A stretch of DNA of 8,239 nucleotides, from the NCBI GenBank assembly GCA_024641835.1, contig JAHECH010000155.1, positions 1 to 8,239 of the forward strand, written 5' to 3'. Below the pieces are notes generated by a model. The model saw only the letters and a program-made list of their open reading frames with translations, was not told the DNA's origin and made no database searches. Shown here in pieces: positions 1 to 7,432 of this stretch; position 1 is the stretch's first letter, and each line of letters begins with the position of its first letter. Origin of the DNA: Deltaproteobacteria bacterium (GTDB lineage Bacteria > Desulfobacterota > DSM-4660 > Desulfatiglandales > HGW-15). Position numbers and translations under genes: made by a program.

Positions 1-55
1 TAGGGCTAGAGTGATCCCGCCGTTCTACGAGCCCCTTCAGATATCAGATCGTAGG

Positions 56-68
56 TAGATCGGATCTA
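56..68. repeat. Perfect short inverted repeat TAGATC-G-GATCTA
   Basis: Six bases repeat exactly in inverse orientation around a single G. It begins at the TAG that would end the frame-2 open stretch at the left edge. There is no T-run after it, so it does not look like an intrinsic terminator. It could be a protein-binding dyad or chance; the function is unknown. Confidence 0.3.
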
Positions 69-169
69 GGCAACAGCCCGTCCGGATGTGATGTTCCGGA
101 TAGTCATAGATAATGAAAGGTAAATAGCAAAGCGATCCCTTAAAGTCAATAAAAGGACAAAAAGGGGAA

Positions 170-197
170 TTGACAAGACAGGTCTAAGCGTTAGACT
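170..197 (+). promoter_or_regulatory. Candidate sigma-70-type promoter for the sdhAB genes
   Basis: TTGACA at 170-175 is a perfect -35 consensus. TAGACT at 192-197 matches the TATAAT -10 box in four of six bases with a 16-base spacer. A better -10 match, TAAAAT at 199-204, would need a 23-base spacer and is less likely with this -35. The placement about 110 bases before the first gene fits a transcript with a structured leader. This is a motif match only; the start site is not known. Confidence 0.4.
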
Positions 198-199
198 GT
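178..199. promoter_or_regulatory. Operator-like dyad inside the candidate promoter
   Basis: GTCTAA at 182-187 and TTAGAC at 191-196 are a perfect inverted repeat around GCG. Counting outward with one extra G at 182, the arms grow to ACAG(G)TCTAA and TTAGACTGT, nine paired bases with one bulge. The dyad fills the spacer between the -35 and -10 boxes and covers the -10. A bound protein there would be expected to block or reshape polymerase binding. A further TTAGA occurs at 208-212. The cognate regulator is unknown, and no regulator gene lies in the window. Confidence 0.4.
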
Positions 200-220
200 A
201 AAATGTTTTAGATTGGATGA

Positions 221-284
221 GCCTCTGGTGCGGGAGGGGAAAAGAGGCATTCCCATTTTATTCAGGGAGGTAATGATAATGGGA
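221..284 (+). promoter_or_regulatory. Two adjacent hairpins in the 5' leader, the second enclosing a Shine-Dalgarno
   Basis: GCCTCT at 221-226 pairs perfectly with AGAGGC at 243-248 around a 16-base loop. Two bases later TCCCATT at 251-257 pairs perfectly with AATGGGA at 278-284 around a 20-base loop. That loop contains the strong Shine-Dalgarno AGGGAGG (264-270), and the stem covers the ATG at 279-281. The second helix could modulate ribosome entry. Stems of six and seven pairs are short, and no known riboswitch or leader family was recognised, so function is an inference. Confidence 0.3.
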
Positions 285-309
285 TGTCTTTCATGGAGCT
301 TGCTGAGGG

Positions 310-320
<11 letters not shown>
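273..320 (+). other. Candidate leader micro-ORF overlapping the start of sdhA
   Basis: A 15-codon frame, MIMGCLSWSLLRDEV followed by TAA at 318-320, can start at 273 or at 279. The ATG at 279 lies 8 bases after AGGGAGG (264-270), the best ribosome site in the leader. Its stop is 11 bases inside sdhA. A second short frame from ATG 284 (MSFMELAEG) ends in a TGA at 311-313 that overlaps the sdhA start as ATGA. The spacing to the strong ribosome site and both overlaps suggest translational coupling to sdhA, whose own ribosome site is weak. Whether any peptide is made is unknown. Confidence 0.25.
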
Positions 321-2031
<1,711 letters not shown>

Positions 2032-2032
2032 A

Positions 2033-2737
2033 ATGGAAGTCCAATTCAAGATTTTTCGCTACGATCCGGCGGTTGATCCGGGCCCGTACTATCGACGTTA
2101 CAAAGTGGAAGCAAGACCTGAGGATCGCATTCTCGACTGCTTGAACCGCATCAAGTGGGAGCAGGATGGGACCCTCAGTTATCGCATGTCCTGTGCCCAC
2201 GGCGTGTGCGGTTCAGATGGGATGAAGATCAATGGTACCTGCGGCTTGGCCTGTCAGAAACTGGTCAAGGATTACATGTGCCCCGAGATTGTCCTGGAGC
2301 CGCTCCCGGTTTTCAAGGTTCTGAAGGATCTCCTGGTGGACATGGACTCATTTCTTCAGCGGATCAATGCGGTCAAGCCCTATCTCATCGGTGATAAAGT
2401 CCCTGAAAAAGAAATCCCCCAGAATCCAGAGGAGAGAAAAAAGATCGATGAAGTGGTTCGTTGCATCCTTTGTGCCTGTTGTACAGCGAGTTGCCCGGTC
2501 ATGGGTTACAATAAAAGCTACGTTGGCCCTGCGGCGATTGTATGGATGTACCGCTACATCTTTGACTCTCGAGACAGCGCCCATGAAGAACGTTTGGCCC
2601 AAGCTGATGACCCAAACGGCGTATGGCCCTGCGTCAACCATTTTGAATGTACACGGGTATGTCCTAAAGAGATCCCGGTGACGAAATCCATCAACACGAT
2701 CAAGCGAGAAATTGAAAGACTGAGGACCAAAGAATAG
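2033..2737 (+). CDS. sdhB: Succinate dehydrogenase/fumarate reductase iron-sulfur subunit
   Basis: This 234-residue subunit relays electrons from the flavoprotein through three clusters. The [2Fe-2S] ligands are Cys54, Cys59, Asp62 and Cys74; aspartate in the third place matches E. coli SdhB. The second half has C144-x2-C147-x2-C150-x3-C154-P, then C200-x5-C206-x3-C210-P, the usual pattern for one [4Fe-4S] and one [3Fe-4S] cluster. There is no CCG domain, so it is not a TfrB-type thiol:fumarate reductase subunit. The start is one base after the sdhA stop, with AGGA at 2020-2023 nine bases upstream, so the two are co-translated. At the quinone pocket, Pro155 is kept, but Tyr159 and Val201 stand where E. 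coli has Trp164 and His207. This may fit menaquinone or a different acceptor. No sdhC or sdhD lies in the window, so how it meets the membrane is unknown. Confidence 0.92.
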   Translation: MEVQFKIFRYDPAVDPGPYYRRYKVEARPEDRILDCLNRIKWEQDGTLSYRMSCAHGVCGSDGMKINGTCGLACQKLVKDYMCPEIVLEPLPVFKVLKDLLVDMDSFLQRINAVKPYLIGDKVPEKEIPQNPEERKKIDEVVRCILCACCTASCPVMGYNKSYVGPAAIVWMYRYIFDSRDSAHEERLAQADDPNGVWPCVNHFECTRVCPKEIPVTKSINTIKREIERLRTKE

Positions 2738-2820
2738 AAGCGATCACGAAAACACGAAACCGTATCTTTTTTGTGCTTTTGTGCTGAAAGGTTTTTTGTT
2801 TTTGAGCTTACGAGGACCAC
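2738..2820 (+). repeat. Intergenic imperfect hairpin built from tandem CACGAAAA units
   Basis: In the 83-base gap after sdhB, cacgaaaacacgaaa (2745-2759) can pair with ttttgtgcttttgtg (2769-2783) around a 9-base loop. This gives 12 Watson-Crick pairs, 2 G-U pairs and 1 mismatch. Each arm is itself a tandem of an 8-base unit. A T-rich tract follows (2792-2803). The stem is A/T-rich, so it would be a weak terminator at best. It may be a dispersed intergenic repeat or a processing or attenuation site between the SDH pair and the downstream group. No good promoter was found in the gap. Confidence 0.4.
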
Positions 2821-4566
2821 ATGAACGAGCGAGTTGTTTACTCTACTGAGCCTGAAGACTTTTATTATATGGATGTGAATGTTCCATGCCAGGCCGCCTG
2901 CCCTGCTCTGACCAACATACCCGCCTACATCCGGTGCCTTTTCGAAGAGCGATACGAACGGTCATACGAGATCAACCGGATGGCCAACATCCTTCCCGGT
3001 GTCCTCGGACGCATTTGCTCCAGGCCGTGCGAAAACAGATGCCGCCACGGCGAACCGGAATTGGGCCGACCTGTCAATATCTGTCATATCAAGCGGGCCG
3101 CCTCCGATCTGAAACACCAGATCCCTCTCTCCAGTGAGGGCCCTTTTGCCTCTCTGGGGAAAAAGGTGGCGGTGGTTGGGTCAGGCCCTGCGGGTTTAGC
3201 CGCTGCTTATGATCTCTCCACCGTTGGGTTCTCGGTGACGATGTTTGAAGCCTTGGAGAAGCCTGGTGGCATGCTCCGGTACGGCATTCCGGAATTCAGG
3301 CTTCCGCGTCGGGTCCTAGAAGAAGAGATCGAGCATATACTGAACACGGGCGTGGTCCTCAAGACGGGCGTGAGGATAGGCGGGGACGTGAAGGTGGAGG
3401 ATTTAAGGAAACAATATGACGCCGTTCTTCTCGCCGCAGGCTGCTATCGGTCCGTTCCCCTCAATGTTCCGGGAGAAGAACTGCCAGGGGTTTATCCTGG
3501 TCTCGAGTTTATGATGGGGGTCTGTTTTGGCCGTCCGCCCGCGGTGGGCAACAAAGTGCTCGTCATTGGCGCAGGCTTCACGGCCTTTGACTGCGCCCGA
3601 TCAGCCCTCCGCCTGGGCGCAGAGGATGTGAGGATCTGCCTTCGCCGGACGGAAGAGGACCTCATCGTCACCAGGGACGAGGTGCACGAGAGCAAGATCG
3701 AAACGGTCAAGATCGATACCCTGATGCTCTCGCGCCGGATCATCGGCAAAGGCCAGGTAGAGGGTGTCGAGTTTGTCCGGACCAGGCCTGGGGAGCGACG
3801 GGAGGGCGGGAAAAGAGAGGTGAACCCCATTGAAGGGAGTGAGTTTGTTCTTCCGGCAGACTCCGTCATTGTTGCTACAGGACAGAGGCCTGAACCCATG
3901 GAAATCCCTGCCCGAAAGACTGACCAGGGCATTCCCGTTGCGGACAAAGAGTCTTTTGGAACGTCCTTGAAGGGTCTCTACATCGCCGGCGATTATCTGA
4001 CCGGGCCTTCCACGGTCATCGAAGCCATCGGTATGGGGAGAAGGGCAGCAGAGAGAATCGCCCGCGATCTCACGGGCAAAGCATTTCGTGAGAGAGTGGC
4101 TCGCATGGAGGAAACGGAGATTACAGATCGAAAACGCACCTGGGATTACCTGCCGAGACAGGAGATGCCCACAGTCCAGCCCGTAAAGGATCGCTTCAAG
4201 AGTGCCGGCCTCGAGGTAGAAAGAGGTCTTTCTCCTGAAGAGGCAAAAGAAGAGTCCAAGCGGTGCTACCTCTGTTATCTCCACTATGAGATCGACATCA
4301 GCCGCTGCATCTATTGCCGGTACTGCATCGATGTGGCTCCGAGGGACTGTATCAAGCTGGTCCAGGAGGTCAAAACCAATGAGTTGGGTGCCATCACCGG
4401 ATTTGTGGAGACTGAAAGCTGGCGCGATGTCAACGCCATCGTCATCGATAACTCCCGATGCATCCGGTGCGGAGAATGCATGCGTGTCTGTCCTGTCAAC
4501 TGCATCTCCGTGACAAAAGTAGAGCTCATGGAACGGATGGCTCAAAAAGGGAAAGCCCATGTCTAA
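2821..4566 (+). CDS. GltD-like NAD(P)H/FAD iron-sulfur oxidoreductase with C-terminal ferredoxin domain
   Basis: This 581-residue protein belongs to the family of the glutamate synthase small subunit and dihydropyrimidine dehydrogenase domains. An N-terminal cluster domain has Cys23, Cys27, Cys66, Cys70 and Cys74. An FAD-binding GSGPAG follows at 120-125, with the family motif PGGMLRYGIPEFRLPR. A second dinucleotide fold is at 250-257 (GAGFTAFD), and the FAD-closing IAGD motif lies near residue 388. The tail has a CxxC pair (482, 485) and a ferredoxin-like region with C496, C499, C502 and C510, then C547, C550, C553, C557 and C561. Residue 506, where a cluster cysteine is expected, is Ala. 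GAGG at 2812-2815 supports the start. It likely moves electrons between NAD(P)H and low-potential iron-sulfur partners. Its place before a 2-oxoacid:ferredoxin oxidoreductase with no ferredoxin subunit suggests it serves that enzyme. No large glutamate synthase subunit is adjacent, so it should not be called gltD. Confidence 0.85.
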   Translation: MNERVVYSTEPEDFYYMDVNVPCQAACPALTNIPAYIRCLFEERYERSYEINRMANILPGVLGRICSRPCENRCRHGEPELGRPVNICHIKRAASDLKHQIPLSSEGPFASLGKKVAVVGSGPAGLAAAYDLSTVGFSVTMFEALEKPGGMLRYGIPEFRLPRRVLEEEIEHILNTGVVLKTGVRIGGDVKVEDLRKQYDAVLLAAGCYRSVPLNVPGEELPGVYPGLEFMMGVCFGRPPAVGNKVLVIGAGFTAFDCARSALRLGAEDVRICLRRTEEDLIVTRDEVHESKIETVKIDTLMLSRRIIGKGQVEGVEFVRTRPGERREGGKREVNPIEGSEFVLPADSVIVATGQRPEPMEIPARKTDQGIPVADKESFGTSLKGLYIAGDYLTGPSTVIEAIGMGRRAAERIARDLTGKAFRERVARMEETEITDRKRTWDYLPRQEMPTVQPVKDRFKSAGLEVERGLSPEEAKEESKRCYLCYLHYEIDISRCIYCRYCIDVAPRDCIKLVQEVKTNELGAITGFVETESWRDVNAIVIDNSRCIRCGECMRVCPVNCISVTKVELMERMAQKGKAHV

Positions 4567-5575
4567 GGATCATTTCGTCATCATCGGGAACGGGCCGGCT
4601 GGAAATCAGGCAGCTCTGACCCTGAAGGAAAAGGCTCCTGAGGCTGCGGTGACGCTCATCAGCAAGGAGCGTGAGACCTGCTATAGGCCCCATTTGCTCC
4701 CTGATCTTATTGCCGGAAAAATGCAAGAAGAGGGCTTGTATGTCTGTCCCATCGGTTCTTACAAGGAGAGGGGCATTAAGTTAAGAACAGGTCAGAGGGT
4801 AGTGGGATTAAACCTCACCCAGCGAGAAGTGATCCTGGACCACAAAGAGATTGTGAGATTTACGGGTCTTATCATCGCTGTGGGAGGAAGACCCAGGATT
4901 CCCGAACCCCTCCTCGTATTTCGAGAACACATGTTCACCCTAAAGACACTGGATGACGTAAAACTCTGGACAGCCAGGCTCTCCAGGGCGAACAACATTC
5001 TCATGATGGGGGGTGATCTCACCTCTTTTGCAGTCACCAAAGCGCTCCTGAGCCTTGGCAAGAAGGTATTCTTCATGCTCAACGAGGACGCTTTCTGGCC
5101 TGTCCGGAGCAATGAGGCGCTCTTCAATGAAGTTAGCGGGAAACTGGCTGGACGCGGGGTGGAGGTGCTGCCCAAGGGCCGCTTGAAAAGCATCGCCCGA
5201 CTCTCTGATGACGCCTATGAGGTCCTGGTGGATGGCCACAGGATTCAGGCTGGGATGATCGGTGCCTTTTTTGGCCTGGTGCCGGATGTCCAGTTTCTCA
5301 CAGGGTCCGGCCTTCGCATTGACCGGGGCATCCTTGTGGACGAGTATCTCCACACAGGTTACGAGGGCGTCTGCGCCACAGGCGATTGTGCCCAGATATT
5401 CCATCGCTCCATTCGCGACTATTGGACCTCCATCGGCCATGATAACGCAGTCAGTCTCGGCCGGACGGCGGCGTTGAATCTGGTGGGCGGAAAGGTCGAG
5501 GCGGCGGTGGCCAAGGAAAGCATTTTTGAAGTCCAGGGAATCAAAGTGAATACCTCATGGTGGACGGAGTTTTGA
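4559..5575 (+). CDS. FAD-dependent pyridine nucleotide-disulfide oxidoreductase family protein
   Basis: This 338-residue flavoprotein resembles the rubredoxin reductase/NirB-type branch of the family. The FAD-binding motif GNGPAG is at residues 10-15. CYRPHLLPDLIAG near 42-54 resembles the YRPxL segment of that branch. The FAD-closing motif GVCATGDCAQIF is in the C-terminal third. There is no CxxxxC redox disulfide of the lipoamide-reductase type. The second nucleotide-binding motif is degraded: G151-G152-D153-L154-T155-S156 where GxGxxG is expected, so canonical NAD(P)H binding is doubtful. The start overlaps the end of the upstream gene by 8 bases, with AAGGGA at 4547-4552 as ribosome site. 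The stop is one base before the next gene, so it is surely co-translated with the oxoacid oxidoreductase. Substrate and electron partner are unknown; it may be an accessory electron-transfer subunit of that complex. Confidence 0.8.
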   Translation: MSKDHFVIIGNGPAGNQAALTLKEKAPEAAVTLISKERETCYRPHLLPDLIAGKMQEEGLYVCPIGSYKERGIKLRTGQRVVGLNLTQREVILDHKEIVRFTGLIIAVGGRPRIPEPLLVFREHMFTLKTLDDVKLWTARLSRANNILMMGGDLTSFAVTKALLSLGKKVFFMLNEDAFWPVRSNEALFNEVSGKLAGRGVEVLPKGRLKSIARLSDDAYEVLVDGHRIQAGMIGAFFGLVPDVQFLTGSGLRIDRGILVDEYLHTGYEGVCATGDCAQIFHRSIRDYWTSIGHDNAVSLGRTAALNLVGGKVEAAVAKESIFEVQGIKVNTSWWTEF

Positions 5576-5576
5576 T

Positions 5577-7337
5577 ATGCCGAAGGTGGATATGACCATT
5601 GAAATCTGCGGGATGTCCGGGGATGGAACCATCGCTGCAGGGGGCATCCTCAACGAGGCGATGTCACGGGCAGGTTTCTCTGTGCTCGCCTTTGATTCCT
5701 ATCCCGCGGAGATCAGAGGGTTCGGCAGATGTGTCACTCACTCCAGAGTTGGCGATCATGAAATGCGAGCCCTGAGCAACAAGACCCACGTGCTGATTTC
5801 CTTGGATGATAAAGAGTCCCAATCAAGGATCCCATTCCTTGCAAAGAACGCGGTGGTCCTTTTCGACAACAAGCCTCCATCCTACGTGGATGCAGCGAGT
5901 TCTATCGCAGCCCACGTGGAGCCGGACGTCCGCCTCTTCGGCATGCCCTTTGCTGACCTTGCCGCGGCGGCATCGGGAAGCACCAGAGGAAAGAACCTTG
6001 CTGCTCTCGGCGGATTTGCCGCTCTCTTCAGCGTGCCGGCAAAATTCTTTCATGATGTCATCGTCAAAAAATTCAAGGGGAAAGGTGAAAAAACCCTGGA
6101 GGCCAACCTGAAGAGCTTTGATGCGGGATACGCTCATGCGGGTCAAGCTTTTAAGGGCCTGCTCATGTCTTCCCTTGCACTCCCGGAGAGGGAGAGTGAC
6201 GAGGGAAAGGTGCTGATTTCGGGGAACGAAGCGATTGCCAGAGGTGCCCTGGATGGGGGAGTCAAACTCTACTTTGGGTATCCCATCACACCCGCAACAC
6301 CCATCCTGGAATACCTTGCGAAGGCCTTGCCTGAAAGGGGGGGGAAGGTCGTCCAGATGGAAGACGAGATCGCTTCCGTTGGAGCCGTGCTCGGGAGCTT
6401 CTTTGCGGGAAAGAGAGCGATGACGGCGACCTCGGGCCCTGGCTTTTCTCTCATGACTGAACTCATCACTCATGGGGTCATGTCCGAGACTCCTGCTGTG
6501 ATCATCGATGCCCAGAGAGGAGGGCCATCGACAGGTCTCCCCAGTAAAACCGAGCAGTCTGACCTTCATGCAGCGGTCTTTGGCGGGCCCGGTGACTCAG
6601 CTCGAATCGTCATCGCGCCGACCGATGTCAAAGAGTGTTATGAATATACTCTCAGAAGCTTTCAGCTCGCTGAAAAGTATCAGTCTCCCGTCATCGTGCT
6701 CACGGACTTCTTTCTCAATAACCGGGTAGAAAAGGTGGGAATACCTGAACCGGCGGACGCAGAGCGCGCTGACTGGAATGTTTATCCAGAGGAAGCAGGC
6801 AGGGGTCATTACCGAAGGTACAGGATCACGGAAACAGGCATCTCGCCCCGGGCCGTTCCGGGAATGGAGGGATACCTTTTCAATGCCACGGGCCTTGAGC
6901 ATAGCGAGAGGGGCATCCCGGATTATTCTCCGGAAAACCACATGAAGATGACGGAAAAGAGACATCGCAAGATCTATGGGGCCCTTCAGGATCTGCCGGC
7001 GCCTGAGGAGTTTAGCGCGGGAGATAGCCTTCGCGTGGGCGTGATAGCGTGGGGTTCCACATTCGGCTCGGCCCTTGAAGCAGTGCTCACAGCGCAAGAA
7101 AAAGGCCTCAAGGTAGGTGCTTTGAAGGTCGCATCCATTTTCCCTTACCATGCCGCGCTTATCAGGCGCTTCATGGAGAAGTGCGAACAGATCCTGATAC
7201 CCGAGCTCAATTACGAAGGGCAGCTGGCGAATTTGATCGGCCATCTTCACAAGAAAGATGTGATCAGGCTGAACAGGACAACGGGCACACCCATGCCAGC
7301 GTCGATGATATTGGAGAAGATTGAATCGCTAGTGTGA
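5577..7337 (+). CDS. korA: 2-oxoacid:ferredoxin oxidoreductase, fused gamma-alpha subunit (probably 2-oxoglutarate)
   Basis: This 586-residue protein joins two subunits of a thiamine-dependent 2-oxoacid:ferredoxin oxidoreductase, the usual KorA layout. Residues 1 to about 195 are the gamma domain, with GMSGDGT at 12-18 near the CoA-binding region. From about 210 onward is the alpha domain, with YPITPATPI at 235-243, an EDEIASVG segment near 262-269 and GPSTGLPSKTEQSDL at 316-330. These motifs mark the 2-oxoglutarate/broad 2-oxoacid branch rather than pyruvate synthase, though the exact acid cannot be fixed from sequence. With the beta subunit it would split 2-oxoglutarate and CoA into succinyl-CoA, CO2 and reduced ferredoxin, or run in reverse. 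It starts one base after the preceding flavoprotein gene, with GGAG at 5566-5569 seven bases upstream. No ferredoxin domain is present in this chain. Confidence 0.88.
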   Translation: MPKVDMTIEICGMSGDGTIAAGGILNEAMSRAGFSVLAFDSYPAEIRGFGRCVTHSRVGDHEMRALSNKTHVLISLDDKESQSRIPFLAKNAVVLFDNKPPSYVDAASSIAAHVEPDVRLFGMPFADLAAAASGSTRGKNLAALGGFAALFSVPAKFFHDVIVKKFKGKGEKTLEANLKSFDAGYAHAGQAFKGLLMSSLALPERESDEGKVLISGNEAIARGALDGGVKLYFGYPITPATPILEYLAKALPERGGKVVQMEDEIASVGAVLGSFFAGKRAMTATSGPGFSLMTELITHGVMSETPAVIIDAQRGGPSTGLPSKTEQSDLHAAVFGGPGDSARIVIAPTDVKECYEYTLRSFQLAEKYQSPVIVLTDFFLNNRVEKVGIPEPADAERADWNVYPEEAGRGHYRRYRITETGISPRAVPGMEGYLFNATGLEHSERGIPDYSPENHMKMTEKRHRKIYGALQDLPAPEEFSAGDSLRVGVIAWGSTFGSALEAVLTAQEKGLKVGALKVASIFPYHAALIRRFMEKCEQILIPELNYEGQLANLIGHLHKKDVIRLNRTTGTPMPASMILEKIESLV

Positions 7338-7432
7338 TTTGTTAGCGGCCACATTGCCTTGTCTTAGGCCGTTGTCCATCCTTTTTCACAAGGCGATGCA
7401 CGCTGTAAGATGTATTCGAGAAAGGACGCGTT
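7338..7432 (+). promoter_or_regulatory. Structured gap between alpha and beta subunit genes
   Basis: This is an unusually long 95-base gap between two subunits of one enzyme. Bases 7343-7350 can pair with 7367-7374 (six Watson-Crick and two G-U pairs, 16-base loop). GCCTTGT at 7356-7362, inside that loop, is an exact complement of ACAAGGC at 7388-7394, so a pseudoknot or two alternative folds are possible. Five Ts at 7382-7386 follow. It may tune the level of beta to alpha or be a weak terminator; chance pairing is not excluded. AAGGA at 7422-7426 is the beta ribosome site. Confidence 0.2.

Larger units (their letters stand above)
1..309. other. Non-coding leader region upstream of sdhA
   Basis: No convincing gene lies in these 309 bases on either strand. 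Reading frame 2 stays open from base 2 to a TAG at 56-58 and could be the last 18 codons of an upstream gene, but nothing identifies it. The stretch holds an odd-centred perfect inverted repeat (TAGATC-G-GATCTA, 56-68), two TCCGGAT copies (81-87 and 95-101), a candidate promoter around 170-197, two short hairpins (221-248 and 251-284) and a strong Shine-Dalgarno at 264-270. The density of dyads suggests a regulated 5' region; no regulator or riboswitch class was recognised. Confidence 0.6.

Noticed and set aside
2..58. Open frame at the left edge ending in TAG, possible tail of an upstream gene
   Set aside because: Only 18 codons are visible and none of the residues point to a family; it could be chance.
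81..101. Two TCCGGAT copies 14 bases apart
   Set aside because: The unit is short and self-palindromic, only two copies occur, and no promoter is nearby; chance is a sufficient explanation.
199..204. TAAAAT as the -10 box for the TTGACA at 170-175
   Set aside because: The spacer would be 23 bases, well beyond the usual 16-18; TAGACT at 192-197 is better placed.
2033..2737. TfrB-type soluble thiol:fumarate reductase subunit
   Set aside because: The protein ends after the third cluster motif; no CCG domain is present.
3601..4560. Long minus-strand open frame (319 codons)
   Set aside because: It lies wholly antisense to the well-supported GltD-like gene, shows no recognisable domain, and is explained by codon bias in the sense strand.
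2821..4566. Naming the 581-residue protein gltD
   Set aside because: The glutamate synthase large subunit is absent, the protein has an extra ferredoxin-like tail, and the neighbours point to oxoacid metabolism.
5823..6569. Minus-strand open frame (248 codons) opposite the gamma-alpha gene
   Set aside because: It is antisense to conserved motifs such as YPITPATPI and has no family features of its own.
6597..7250. Minus-strand open frame (217 codons)
   Set aside because: It is fully antisense to the alpha domain, with no recognisable domain or clear ribosome site.
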